DNA of 64,000 bases from Dendrocalamus latiflorus (GCA_017311315.1 CM029645.1:27057627-27121626); one strand, 5' to 3'; shown: positions 1 through 12,640, counted from the first letter of the stretch. Notes: a model not told the origin generated them from the letters alone. Numbers and translations: made by a program.

Positions 1-924
1 AGACGTCTGACCCTTTGCTTGTTCACCAGTAAAGGGTGTCTCATGATCTCCATGTATCTTCTTGCCATTCTTCTCTTGATAGAGCTCAACAAGATGTTTG
101 GGGGTCGTCAAATGCGAGACCAATGTCCCACAGTTTCACATCTAAAGCAAGTTTTTTTGCTGTTCCTCATACTTACCACCTTGAGATTCATTCTTGGATT
201 TCCCCTTTCCCTGAGGCATATGCTTTCTCTTGAAAAATACTTGCTTTCTGCCCTTTCCATCTTTTTGAACAAATCTTTCTCATGGTTTTGCTTGTTCCCT
301 TTCTTGAAAGCATTGGCATGAGTTTCAGGCACAGTCATGCTTCCAGTGGGACAACGTGAGTGGTTCTTCATGACCAGTTGATCCTCATTTTCTGTGACAA
401 GCAGCACACCAATCAGCTTTGAGTACTTCTTGTACCTTGAGTGATGATACTGCCATTGTATGTTCACGTTGTTAGCGTGAAAAGTGGAAAATGTCTTATC
501 AATTATATCTTCATCTGTGATCTCCTTGCTATAGAGTTTTAATTGAGTGACAATACGATGCAGACCACAATGTAGTAGTCTTGGAAACACAAGTTTACCT
601 AATCAGCCTTGCCATAGGGAGTATGGCTGTGTTACTATGCTCATAACATTCCTTCAAGGAATTCCACAAGACCTTTGGATCTCTCTCGATCATGTACTCA
701 TTGTTTAGAGTTGGATTAAGGTGGTGTCTCAAAAAGTGCAAAGCCTTACTCTTTTCAAGAGAAGTAGGCACAACAACGACAGTGGTGCTGCTACCAGCAA
801 CATCCTTAATGGTAGAGATCAGACCCTATGCATCAAATGTCATTTCAACATCCATATCCCAAGTAAGGTAGTTGCTGCCATCCAGGGCAAGCTCGGTGAA
901 CTCTCTTTTGGTAATGTTAGACAT
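1..924 (-). pseudogene. Decayed copia-type retrotransposon gag, 3' part outside window
   Basis: Read on the minus strand from an ATG at 924, the frame gives an N-terminus typical of copia-type gag polyproteins in plants (ELALDGSNYLTWDMD). It hits an in-frame TAG at codon 33 (826-828). Beyond it the same family can be followed: a stretch with NEYMIERDPKVLWNSLKE, a frame break near 600, then KTFSTFHANN, the KKYSKLIGVLLV block, and a CCHC zinc knuckle (CFRCETVGHWSRI) at about 108-150. The family packages element RNA. Here the stop codon and the frame break show that the copy is dead. Protease, integrase and RT would lie to the left, beyond the window edge. The family assignment rests on remembered motif order, not on a search. 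Confidence 0.75.
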
Positions 925-1734
925 ATCCTACATAAATAATGTAATATTCATAAATTTACTATGAGTAAATAGTATTCAAAGAACATGGTGTTGTGTGCAA
1001 ATGGTAAAGACATGGTTACCTAAGTTCAGTATTTTAGTTTTCATAAATTTCCTAGAATTTTTCTAGCATCATCATTATACTTGGAACCTCACACCCAAGA
1101 ATGCTCAGGACTACACGTCTAAGAAGGGCTGAAACCATGTGTTTAGGAGTAATTAATTATGTATTCTAGCAATTTCCTATTGAAAACCCCAAAACTAATT
1201 GTGCAAACACACAATGCTAGAAAAAGTACCATAAAATATGATGCTTCCAGAATATGTACTATCTATAAGGTTTCACAATTTATGGAATCTCATAAGCCTG
1301 AAAACCAAGTTTCTAGGTTTATTTATGGTTATTTCAGACATTAAATATAATCTTAAAGTAATTATCCTAAAACAAAAGGGTTTAAGTTATAAAATCCTCA
1401 AATTTTACTTATACAGTGCAAAAATTAGAAACCCAAAGGTGTTTTCTGCAAGAATACAAAAATCCAAAAATCTCTATGATTTCCTGAAAGTCAAAGGGGG
1501 TTTTCACAAATTTCCTTATTCCGCAAAAATGATGTAGCTACAAAAACCTCAGGGGTTTTTCTGTAATTTTGCCAATCAAGCTGAATTTGGTTCGGTCTAG
1601 TTTTCGCCATGTGGGCCAGATTCGATCCGGTCCATTTTTCGCTATTGGGCCAAATCCAAATCCATCCCATTTTGTGATGCAACCCCACTCAGACAAGTTA
1701 ACCTATGCGCTAGGGTTTTCGGACGTGGATTCGA
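925..1734. other. AT-rich intergenic stretch, no gene seen
   Basis: Short ORFs occur here, but none has a recognisable domain, splice context or codon bias. The stretch probably includes non-coding sequence of the retrotransposon to its left. No terminal repeats were found. Confidence 0.5.
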
Positions 1735-2779
1735 GGCAAAGCCGATGACGGTGATACTCGTGTGTGTGCGGGTGACGGTAGATGATAGCGGCCGGAGAAG
1801 AGCACAACATGTTTGCTGGCTCTAGAGAATACTCACGTGCGGGCCCGTGTGCCTCGAATTTTAGTAGATTGAAACTGATAGACTACAAATGCATCTAGGT
1901 TCGCATGGTCGATGATCAAACTCTTGCAATACAGACCGTCTCCAAGCGCATGTCGTGCATGGAGAAGTGAGCACTAACTCACTGGTTGCGTCAACCAAGG
2001 TTATACCTTAGGACGGGATGGATCACGAGAGTGCTATCGATTCATGCAAACAAAAGTAAAGCCATCTAGATATGGATGATCTACAAAATTAAACTCGCTA
2101 CTAGAAGGAGTGACGGCAGTCGAATTTGATGACGTACCGTGGCTTGTAGAGCAATTGATGCTAATAACATGTTGAATGACTAGTGTCGCCGAGTGATCCA
2201 ATAGTGAATCAACGCAACTAGTAAGCGAGAATAACACAAGGAATTAGCAATAGCAAAAGTAGATGAACAACGGACAAAGATATGAAAGAGCAATCCTTTC
2301 TTGATATATTGCCAAGTTTGATACCATTTATTTCTACACGTATATATACTTCAAAATTCTAAAATGTTACACTGGGCACTATGCTAATTGTTGCAAAACG
2401 TATGGGCCAGTTAATAAGTTCCTTTTCTACGTATTTGTCGGCATGACCTAGATAGTAGCCTAGTACTGGTTAACACTAGTTTCCTCTCGAAGCAAATGGC
2501 CAAGACCGGATGGTCAACTGTCACACTCATGAAGAATTCGAGAGGCTAGTGACGTTTAGGATGTGAACGATAGCAACAATTAGCATAATGCCCAATCAAT
2601 CAATCAAAATTATGTCTGCGCAACAGCCAGTCAGGCTAAGAGTTCTGTAACTGGAGTATACTAGTTTTTTTTAACAAAACAGTGCCATGCAATATTTATT
2701 AGAGTTTTTGGCTGAAATGGCCGTATTTGATGTGGGATTAGCAAAAATAGTACTCGTTGTGCGGAATTTACAAAAATAG

Positions 2780-3056
2780 CATTTCTGCCGTACGGTCACC
2801 ATGCGGCGTTAACCCTTGGCTGACACGTGACGGAGTGCCGCATGGTCACTGTGCGGTACTAACCTCTGGCTGACGCGTAGTGGAATGCCGCGCGGTCACC
2901 GTGCGGCATTATCCATAGCCCAACACATGGCAGGCTAATGCCGCATGGTCACCGTGCGGCACTCCGCCACATGTCAGTCGGAGGTTAGTGCCGCACAGTG
3001 ACCATGCGGCACTCCGCCATGTGTCGACCTGAGATTAATGTCGCATGATGATCATG
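2780..3056. repeat. Array of GC-rich imperfect palindromes
   Basis: About six palindromic cores of the form tgccgcatggtcaccgtgcggca recur every 40-60 bp, separated by variants of acctctggctgacrcgt and its complement. Each core could form a hairpin. The array lies inside the outer foldback element and stops abruptly at the left CACTA terminus at 3060. Confidence 0.7.
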
Positions 3057-3059
3057 TGG

Positions 3060-3750
3060 CACTAGTGTACAATAGGTCATTACAGACGATTCAAAAACGT
3101 CATCACAGAAAATTTTGTGAGCCATGTCAGTAATAATACGAGGTCACCACAGACGACTTTCAAACTGTGTGTGATGTAGACTATCACAGATAGTTTGAAG
3201 TAGAAACCGTCTGTGATATATGGTTCATCACAGACTATTGTAACTATAAACCGTCAGTGATATATTAATATCACAGATGGTTTCTACTACAAACCGTCTG
3301 TGATAAACTATATATCACATACGCTTTCTACTACAAACCATTTGTGATAGTCAACTATCATAGACGGCTACGGGTTAATAACCGTTTGTGATATTTTTTT
3401 GTTCCTAAATTTATATCTATTTGTTGGCTAGCCCCAGGAAATACTAGCCATGCTCTCTGAAATAAGTAGATCAATACGATATATATACATCTAATCCACA
3501 TTCATTTTTTTCAAAAACAAGAACATCTATTTTACAAATAAATTAACAAAAATGAAATACAAATACACACATGAATAATTAAGCTTAATCTTATTCTAGT
3601 GAAATTCATTCTACATTGTGGAACTCCCTATTTTCTTTTATGACTTTAGATATAAAAAGTACGTACACTGTTCTCGAATATGTTTGAGGTCGGCATGTTC
3701 CAACAGAGTTGTAGTGATGGACGGAACTTGTTGCTATGAAGATCAATGTC

Positions 3751-3786
<36 letters not shown>

Positions 3787-6700
3787 TGATAAGTATAAAA
3801 TAATTATCACAGTATTGACAAACCTCAGGATTGTTCTTCGCAGAACCGACGAGTAGTTGTATGTTGTGGCAAACATAGAATCCACAGGTGTTGTTGCCCG
3901 ATGGCTGCTGGTGGCACTACAAAAATAGAATTTATTAATTCGAGAGGCATTAATATGAAGTGTTGTATAGGAATAATGTGTACTAGCGAATACTGAGACA
4001 TCTAGAACGTGTTGCAGAGCGTCGATCCCTCCCTTGGATTTTTGTACCTTAGCAATGTACATGGTGAATGACCTACGTGATTCCAAAAAGTTAGCCTTAG
4101 TCATTAGGAAGGAAGAAATGACTACAAAAGAGTTATCTATAGAGAAAATGTGTTTACCTGTCGATTACTTATTGGACAACTATATAGTCAATTTTGTTCT
4201 TCTTTAGGGAATCAAGTTATATTATCCTGTTCTATTTTGGTATAATTACAATTAAAATCTAGTGAAACCTACGCAGATATGTCATTGTCGTTAAACCTAA
4301 GTTCGTGTTGCTTATAAAGTACAAATCAATAAGTATAGCCACTAGTGTAGCACTTACCCCTGATTGTTGGGCATAAGTATGAATACCTTATCGCAGTGAG
4401 CCTCCAATGCCTTCATAATATAATTCTCGACGAAGGATGCATCCTCCTTGATAATATTCATGGCGACCAAGCGTGAGTCAAGAAAACCAATTACAGATTT
4501 CATTAATATGGCTTCACTCACCATGTATATACACACACAAAAGCAATGAGTTATATATGATATTTATTGGCATTACATAAATATAGACCGTGATTGTACA
4601 CACTTACAGTGTCCAGCATTGAACGAGTGAGGCGTTGAGGGCCTCAAGTGTGAAGAGAAAGAATAAGTCCTCGAAAGTCACCGCAAGGATATAGTTATGA
4701 ATATTGTGCTGCAGATGATATGGCATGAACTTGATGTTAACACCCGAGTGTCGTTGTTCCTCCAGCTTGTTGGCTTGTTCCATGTAATACATATGCAATC
4801 TCTAGCAAGATAGTCCTAGAGTTGACTTCACGGTAGTCGACTGGTTATGAGATATAGATGCACCACACCCTTGCTACGTTTATGCAGGTAGAGTTGGTAC
4901 CAGTGCAGGTAGCTCGAGTGGACTTGGCACCGGTGCAGATGGCTCTCATGGACTTGGCACCGGCGCAAATAGCTCGAGTATAGGCTTTGGCCCCTTTTGT
5001 ACTTTAGCCTAACAGGTTAGTAAAGATAGGATAATCGTTTATGGTGCAGAATAATAAGGAGTGTAAAGTTAAGTTTTCTTGTTTGTACGCATTCCATACC
5101 TGTACCCCTCGATCCATAGTATTTTTAGATCTTCCACCAACGGTGCTAAGTACACATCAAAATTGTTTCCAGGTTGCTTCGGCTCTTGGATAAGTATCGA
5201 CAACAAAATATACTTCTGTTTCATACACAACCGAGGAGAAATGTTGTACATGTAGAGAGTTAGGGGCCAAGTGTTATATCGGCTGCTCATGTCACCGAAA
5301 GGATTCATTCCATCTATACTCAGTCCAAACCTTATATTACTCGGTTCTGCACCAAAGTTTGCAAATCTCCTATCAATGTTTCTCCACTGGGCGAAATCAG
5401 CAAGGTGCCTTGGCATTCTATCCTTCTTACGCTCCTCCGAGTGCCAATGTAGCAGTTTTGCCTCCTTCAGATTCGCAAAAAATAGCTTCAAATAGAGAAT
5501 TATAGGAAGATACCATACCACCTTAGCATGAGGTCCTCTCTTCACCTCTATTTCCTCGCTATCATCTGATTGATTCTTACGCTTATATCAGGATGCATTG
5601 TACACCGGATATACATGCATGTTTGCATACTCTTTACGGTAGAGGATATAGTCATTCGAACATGCATGTATTATTTCTACTTCCATTCCTAATGGACAAA
5701 GAACTTTCTTGGTTTTATAGATGGTTTTGAGCAACTCGTTTCCCTCTGGAAGCATATCCATTAAAAGACCTAATCATGTCGTGAAGCTCTTGTCGGACCA
5801 ACCATTGGTTGCCTTCAATTTCAGTAGTTCAAGCACGGTTGACAATCTCGTGTACTTTGACTTGTAACACGTGAACAAATGTTTATCCGAATCCTCCATC
5901 AAGCCCCATAATTTAACATACTCTCTCATCACAGTTCCTTTCTGCATCGCGAAGCACCTGATCTAGATTGTCATCATTCAGCCTATCCGAATCGAAATCA
6001 TAATCAACATGATCATCTGGCGGTATATCATTGATTTCATCGGTGATATCATTATTACTACTTTCCTGTATAATCCGCTCTTCACCATGACTGATCTAAC
6101 GTGCATACCCTTTTGAATCCCCTTCGAATCAAGTGTGCTTCAATCTGCGCTTGGTTCTTAAACATCTTTAGATTCTTGCATTCAATGTATGGACAATACA
6201 TATATTCCACTCTCTTATTCAACATATCCTCCCCGGCAGCTCTCGTAAAAGTAAAAATGACACTAATATATTCTTCACTCACATAGTTTCCAGCGTACAT
6301 CTAACTTCGGTCCTATGTGACGCATGTAACAATTTAGTATAACATATTCAATTAATTAATTACTATACTGCATATGTACGATCTAAATTAAGTAGCTATA
6401 TGTAGCAATAATAATTAATTAAATTGAATTAAGTATAAATAGACTATGAATTGATTAAACCTTAAATCATGATAGATATAAAATAATCTTCTCTCTATAT
6501 CAAGTTTGCTAGATCAACAATCTTCAATTCTCCTTTCACTAAAAGTTATAAATCTAAATTATAAAGCAATTAGAAACAAATTACTAACCATAGGTAGTCA
6601 AAAACTTAGTGGGATCTACAATTACTCTGGTCAAATAGTCTTTTTTTCACCAAATAGCCTCAAAGCCCTGCCTCCAGCTCAAAATAGCAGCGTAGATCTA

Positions 6701-7012
6701 GAATTTAAGATACAGGGTCGATGGGTCTACGCACAATTAATATAGTGAAAATATCATGGGCGGTTTTTAATACAATCCATCTGTAAAGTATCACAGACGG
6801 TTAAAATAAAAAACTATCTGTGACATTTGGTAACATCACAGACGGTTTTCACCTCAAACCATCTGTGATATTTCCTATTCACAGACGGTTTTTACGGCTG
6901 GTAGCAACATAAACGGTTTCTAAACTAAAATCGTTTGTGATTGTATTTAACACAGATGGTTTTGGAGAACCGTCTGTGATGTGACGTCTAATATTAGGCT
7001 TTTATAGTAGTG
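3060..7012. mobile_element. CACTA (En/Spm) DNA transposon, 3.95 kb, TSD TGG
   Basis: The left end begins CACTAGTG at 3060; the right end finishes tagtagtg at 7012 (CACTAC on the other strand). The 3-bp duplication TGG flanks both ends (3057-3059 and 7013-7015), as expected for CACTA elements. Subterminal regions (about 3080-3390 and 6770-6980) carry many direct and inverted copies of a cacagacggtt-type motif, the usual subterminal binding repeats of this superfamily. A decayed transposase lies on the minus strand. A TG/TA microsatellite sits at about 3750-3787. Confidence 0.88.
4354..6300 (-). pseudogene. Decayed CACTA TNP2-type transposase
   Basis: On the minus strand, 6300-6082 encodes the transposase-associated domain (VEYMYCPYIECKNLKMF then HLIRRGFKRVCTLDQSW). 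5545-5069 encodes part of the TNP2 catalytic region, with the family hallmark NIRFGLSIDGMNPFGDMS followed by WPLTLYMYNISPRLCMK. The stretch between them (5580-6081) matches the related element at 28598-29100 but is broken by stops and shifts. Downstream, 4536-4354 is an ORF that might be a Ulp1-protease-like tail (KVFILMPNNQG before the usual HW position); that part is weak. The protein would bind the subterminal repeats and cut the CACTA ends. This copy cannot encode it intact. Confidence 0.8.
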
Positions 7013-8279
7013 TGGCAAATGTGCTATTTTTGCAATTGTGACTATAAGGGTGCCATTTTTACTAATCTCATGTCAAATATGGCTATTTCGGCCGATAACT
7101 CTAGTTAGTACTTGTGTATGTATCACGTTGTAAATAGTAATCCCTTCTCAAGCTAACATTATATAGTACCATGACTAATAAATGTTGTTTACCGTAACAT
7201 TTAGGTTTTAATAATTGAAGCCGGGGGGCATATCCAGCCTAGCTGGAAGAAAACGAATGTTTGTGTACCGTAGGGGAGTATCAAAGAATAATTAATTTCC
7301 CTTAAAAAAACAGCACAACAATATCCACAGACGATGCGGTCAACCTGAATACGAAGGCGTGGCTGTATTACCAGTCAACATTAAAAAAACTTGGAATCTT
7401 TTTCCTAGCTAGTAGTCAAATGAACTCGTGAGATATTTTTTGTGTTCTTGACAATGAGCCAGAGGAGTCGCGGACTTGTCCATGGCTGCCTCCAGCCTCC
7501 ATGCAATCTGGCTGTACAGTTTCCTTATCCTAGTGACGCATGGCCGACGGCGGTGGTGACGCGTACAGGCGTCGGCGGAGGCGGATCCGAGGCGGCGGTG
7601 CTCGCTCCTCGCGTGGAGACGAAGCAGCGCGCCATGGGAGCGGGCAAAGCCGATGACGGTGGTGCTCATGCGTGCGGGGGACGGTGGACGATAGCGGCCG
7701 GAGAAGAACGCGGTGTCGACGGGTCATCGCGATCAGGAGCGGCGGCGTGGCGGCCGGCACAGAGAAGTGAGCTGCTAACTCATCGGTTGTGTCAACTAAG
7801 GTTTATACCTTAGGACGGATGGATCATGGGAGTGCCAGTGATTTGTGCAAACGAAAATAAAGCCATCTAGGTACGAACGATCTATAAAATTAAAGTCGTT
7901 ACTAGAAAGAGGGACAGCGGTCGAATTCGATGGCATATCGTGGTCTATAGAGCAATCGATGCTAATAACGTGTTGAATAACTAGTGTCGCAGAGCGATCT
8001 AATAGCGAATCAATGCAACTAGTAAGCAATAATAACACAAGTAATTAGTAACAGTAAAACTAGATGAACAATAGGCAGATGTAAAAGAGAGCAATCCTTT
8101 ATTGACATATTGCCAAGTTTGATTCCATTTATTTCTATACATATATATACTTCAAAATCCTAAAATCTTATCGTGGGCACGATGCTAATTGTTGCAAAAG
8201 GTATGGACTTGAGAGCCAGCCAGTTAATAAGTTCCTTTTTTACATATTTGGCGGCATGATTGAGATAGTATCCTAGTAT

Positions 8280-8540
8280 CTATCTATCTAAGTTTATAAA
8301 ACATATTTTTTTGTCATATAGATCAATAAGATAGTAAAAATAGCTAGATTACCCTTAGTTATTATTTCTAAACATTGCATTCAATGTATACATATAGAGA
8401 ATAGCAAATAAAGCTACATATTTATTAGGGGTATAAAGGAAATATCACACTAATTTTACATTAAAATATAAAATATGCTCTATATTTATAGATAAAATTA
8501 TTTTAAAAATGTTTTTATAAATTTTGACTGACGGAGGTTA
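8280..8540. mobile_element. MITE-like insertion present only in duplication copy 2
   Basis: Copy 1 reads cctagtactggttaacac (about 2460-2480) where copy 2 holds about 260 extra bp of AT-rich sequence between tcctagta and ggttaattaacac. Both ends carry aagtttataaaaca-like sequence in opposite orientation, including a ctgacggagg terminus reminiscent of Stowaway ends. The boundaries are approximate. Confidence 0.5.
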
Positions 8541-8951
8541 ATTAACACTAGTCTCCTCTCGAAATGGCCAGGGCCGGATGGTCAACTGTCACACTCATGA
8601 AGAGACGTTTAGGACGTGAACGATACCAACAAACTTAATGAAGCAAATCCTCGATTCCGTGATCAATCAATCAAGATTATGTCTGCGCAACAGCCAATCA
8701 AGCTAAGAGTTCTGTAACTGGAGAATATTGGTTTTTTTAATAACAAAACAGTGTCATGCAATATTTAGCACTTGTGTATGTATCACGTTGTAAATAGTAA
8801 TATATCCCTTCTCAAGCTAACATTATATAGTACCATGACTAATAAATGTTGTTTACCGTAACATTTTGGTTTTAATAATTGAAGCCGGGGGCATCCAGCC
8901 TAGCTTGAAGAAAATGAATGTTTGTGTACCGTAGGGGAGTGTTAGAGAATA

Positions 8952-11900
8952 TCGACAGGCTGGCGGAAAGAATCCCGGGCTAAATATATTCAGAAGGATA
9001 GAACAAGACAAGGGTATAAGAATAGAGAGAGTTTTCTGAAAATCAAAGGAAAAACACCTAGCAATCTCAAATAGCCGTGCTAAGGTAGCACCGATAGATT
9101 ACTCATAGAAGACTAAAAAGCTGAAACACATCTGGCAGCCTTCCATGAGAAGATCTTTTTCTTAGTTTAGAGCATATCAGTTGCAGGATGACATCTTCCC
9201 TCAAAGATTTTAGCATTACGCTCTTTCCATAAACACCATTGAACGAGGATGATCACAATGTCAAACTCACGTCGGAACGGTTTTGAGATTAACTTTCTTG
9301 TGGTAAGCCACCAAACTTGGGAGCTAGACATCGTAGCATAGGAGATCGTGAACCGGACTATGCTCCATATCTTGAATCTTGCCCAGACCTCAGTCGAGAA
9401 GGTACAGTCAACGAACAGGCGCTTGCAACTCTCGTCAGGTGATTGCAAAGAGAACAACATCCAAGATTGGGTCAGCCGTGCGGTTGGAGGTTATCGTTGG
9501 TGAGGCACTTCTTATGAATGACCAACCACATAAAAAGCTTTACATTGCAACGGTGCTTTAGATTTCTAGATGCACTTGTGACAAGCGAAGGTTGTTGAAG
9601 CAGCGAAGAAAAGCTGATAGGCAGAACAAGCCGAGTACTTGTCGTCGACCGAGTGTCTCCAGGTAATTTCATCAATCCTGCCAACGTGGAGCGGAGTGCT
9701 AGCAACAATGTCCCATAGCTTCAAGTATTGTGCCAATGCCAGCAGTGACAAGCCCCCTCTCAGGTCCTTAGTCCAATAATTGTTAGCGAAAGTCTCCACG
9801 ATAGACTTGTTCTTTTTTCTGACAAAGGAGAACATGGCCGGCACCACATTAGCAACCGAGCGTCTGCCTTTGATCCAATGATCATGCCAGAAGCGTGCGC
9901 TTGCCATCACTCAGCCAAATAGTCGTGGCTTCCCTAAACATGGGTAGGATGTCAGTGTCTTCATCAGTCGATACACTGTGCCATCGCTTTAGCTCGAGAT
10001 CACAGTTGTTCCAGTGCCAATGAAGGCAAAGCGCAGAATTGAATGACACCAAATCATGGATACCCAGCCCCCCACATTGGAGCAGTTTGCAGACTTTTGA
10101 CTAGGCCAGCAAGCAATGACTGTCGCCAATGGAATCAGACCCCTTCCAAATGAAAGCATGGCACTTACAATTTAATAGCATGATCACCCACTGAGGAAGC
10201 TTGAAGACCATCATGAAGTGAATCGGCAACGCCATCAAGACCGATCTAGTGAGCACGATGTGGCAGCCTGGAGTTAGGAGTTTTGGTTTCCACCCAGCTA
10301 ACTTTTTGGAGAACTTGTCGACGAGTGGCTGAACATCGCTCTTCCTAAGAGAGCGAAGTGAGAGCAGGAGACCTAGGTATGTGATCGGGAAACGAAGCCA
10401 TCGACACTGCAATGCAGCCTCGACCGCCATCTTGGTCTTATCATCGCAGCGAATGGTCATGATGGAGCTCCTAGTCAGGTTGAAGGTGAGACCAGAAGCC
10501 CATCCGAAGATGAACAATAACTCCCTCACCACCTTACAATCTTGGGATGAAGGGCTAAAGAAGAGCACAGCAACATCTGCGTAGATGGAGATGCGCAAAT
10601 ATGTCACCAGGCGGCCGAGGGGGCTTAGCAACCCCTGACCCGTGCCCATCTCACCACAGTCTATAGGACATCCATAGCCAATATGAATAGGGCGGGGAAG
10701 AGCGGGTCCCCCTGCCGCACTCCCCATGCAAAGGACAAGGGTGGACCACAGCCGCCGTTGAATAGCATTGACGTTGTGGCCATACGAATGATGGCAGCGT
10801 TCCAACAACGCCATCTGCTACCAAAGCCAAGATGCACCAGGACGCTCAACAGGAACTCTCAGGATAAACTATCAAAGGCCTTCATAATATCAATATTGAG
10901 GAGGACGATGAGAATTTTCTTCATATGAAGTGTCACTGTAGTGAACCAGCTTGAAATTCTCGTGGATACAACGCTTTGTAATGAAAGCTGATTGCACTGA
11001 TGACACCAATTTGCCAATCACAGAGATAAGACGTATCGACATTAATTTGGTTATGATCTTGGAAAAGCAGTGAATTAAACTGATCAGATGGAAGTCCTTG
11101 ACAGCTTCTGAGTCGTCCATTTTTGGAGGTAGCGTAAGATTGGCAGAATTGAGCTTGTGAAAGTTTTGAGTATTTCCGCTTTAGAATTTGTCGATGGCGT
11201 TCAGGAGGTCTCCCTTGATGGTTGGCAAACAAAGCTTGTAAAATAGCTCTAAAAATCTATTTGGCCCCAATGCCTTCTCTGACAGCATTGCCATGATGGT
11301 AGTTTTGACCTCCTTCTCCGGGAAGGGGCTTCAAGAGCAACAACTTCGGGGGGAGAAGGGAAGGCAGGCTAAGCGCATGCAACCTCACTAGTTGAGTTAC
11401 CGACGCTGGAGAGCCCATGATCTCCATGAAGTAATCTCCCAACATCTCCAACTTGTCCTCTTTGCTCATGACGATGCGGCTGCCATGTGAAAGTCTAGGG
11501 ATAAACTTCTTGCGGTGTCGTGCATTGGCCTTCATGTGGAAGTACTTTGTATTGGCATCACCATCACGGAGGTGCGTGATGCGCATGCGCTGACATCAGT
11601 GAATGCGCTCTAGACACGCCAAAGCGAGGTATTTCCCTTTGAGGAGTGCACGTAGTCTACGCTCGCCATGGAGAGAAGGTGACGGTCTTGTGCTTGATCG
11701 AGCCGAAGAATGATCTCATGGGTGATCTAGAGTTGCAGACCGAGGCCTCTAAGCTTGCGCTGTCCCCACTTTTGCAATGCCATGGCCGTCCGACACAGCT
11801 TGGTGTCGAGAATAACGTACGGGTCCTTACGGTGCACTGGTGACGACCATGACGCGAGAACAACATCTTGGAAGCCCTCAAGTCTGGTCCAGAAAGTCTC

Positions 11901-12389
11901 GAAGTGGAATTGTCTAGCACAGAAAATAGGAGCATGGCAGTCTAGGATTATTGGATAGTGGTCTGGGACGCGACTATTCACTACTCCATGTGAAACAACG
12001 TCTAGTAAGAGACATCTCCGAGAGGGCCAACGAGCTAAGGGCATGCCGAAATATGCTCATAAGCCTTTGGTTGATACGATTATTGTTCTTGTTGGTAGGG
12101 TCGCAACTCAAGTTGAAGTCATCACTAAGCATCCACGAGAGCTAGACATTGGCCCTGATGGTGGTTAGCTCTGAGATAATGCGGACCTTGTCCGTCTCCA
12201 ACTATGACTCGTAGACAGAGGTAAAGTACCATTGAGCATTATCCACCAAGGCCCTAACAATGGCCGAGATGGTGAAATCTCCGGTTTGAAAAGATGAGTG
12301 TCACCATATCTGAACGTCAAGCTATAATAATACCATTGCGGGTGCCATTCACTAAGAGAAAATCGAAGCTATCAAAGCCGGCGCCAAGA
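8952..12389 (-). mobile_element. LINE-1 type non-LTR retrotransposon, inactive
   Basis: The element is on the minus strand. The flanks share ttagagaat (8943-8951 and again at about 12391-12399). Rejoining the flanks restores the sequence seen in duplication copy 1, so this is a real insertion. Coding remnants run in LINE order from right to left: endonuclease C-terminal part, linker, reverse transcriptase, zinc-binding domain. No clear poly-A tail is seen at the left (3') end. Confidence 0.82.
9167..12044 (-). pseudogene. LINE-1 ORF2 remnant (endonuclease, reverse transcriptase, zf-RVT)
   Basis: Fragments in minus-strand order: 12044-11657, endonuclease C-terminal region (HYPIILDCHAP); 11586-11257, linker (MRITHLRDGDANTKYFHMKA); 11120-10890, RT start (LISLIHCFSKIITKLMSIRL then SSVQSAFITKRCIHENF); 10849-10661 and 10814-10101, RT core with FAWGVRQGDPLFPALF and the catalytic box; 9910-9167, the zinc-binding domain (ITWRHS, CLWKERNAKIFEG). 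At least four frameshifts or stops separate the pieces. The catalytic box reads IYADVAV rather than YADD, so an active-site aspartate is lost. Reverse transcription is impossible from this copy. Confidence 0.85.
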
Positions 12390-12640
12390 GTATTAGAGAA
12401 TAATTAATTCCCGTCAAAAAAACAGCACAACAATATCCACGGGCCGCGTACGAATGCGTGGCTGTATTACCGGTCAGCACTAAAAAAAACTTGGAATCTT
12501 TTTCCTAGTAGTCAAATAAACTCGTGGGATATTTTTTTTGTGTTCTTGACAATGAGCCAGAGGAGTGGTGCGCGGACTAGTCAGTCCATGGCTCCAGCCT
12601 CCATGCAATCTGGCTGTACAATTTTCTTATCCTAGTGAGC

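Larger units (their letters stand above)
2702..7102. mobile_element. Foldback/MITE-like element with a CACTA transposon inside it
   Basis: The left end (from 2702, gagtttttggctgaaatgg) and the right end (to about 7102, ggctatttcggccgataact) are inverted complements. The similarity continues inward through the dgtttttgctaat-type segment on both sides. The paralogous copy of the host sequence at 8757-8775 lacks the insertion and reads straight through as aatatttagcacttgtg, which shows that the element moved into copy 1. The exact target duplication is unclear (TTA or TA). Inside are the palindromic repeats at 2780-3056, then the CACTA element. The superfamily of the outer element is not certain. 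Confidence 0.7.
1735..7645. repeat. Tandem segmental duplication, copy 1 (split by a nested transposon)
   Basis: Sequence from about 1735 to 2700 (starting at the caaagccgatgacgg motif) continues at about 7103-7645 and closely matches 7646-8951 plus 12389-12640. Shared landmarks include ataccttaggacgg, gtaactggag, catgcaatattta, cttgtgtatgtatcacg and tgacaatgagccagagg. Without the insertion at 2702-7102 the unit is about 1.5 kb. Copy 1 lacks the GC-rich section present in copy 2 around 7530-7645. No gene is recognisable in the unit; its ORFs are not conserved between copies. Confidence 0.8.
7646..12640. repeat. Tandem segmental duplication, copy 2 and the start of copy 3 (split by a LINE)
   Basis: 7646-8951 repeats copy 1, and the junction region at 12389-12640 repeats 7290-7540, ending at cttatcctagtga. 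After 12640 the similarity stops and unique sequence leads to the EDR4-like gene. Removing the LINE gives a unit of about 1.66 kb. Copy 2 carries an extra segment at about 8280-8540 that copy 1 lacks. The GC-rich ORFs around 7442-7813 have no recognisable domain. Confidence 0.78.

Noticed and set aside
7442..7813. 123-aa ORF in the duplicated block
   Set aside because: Its frame is not preserved in the other copies of the duplication and it has no domain.
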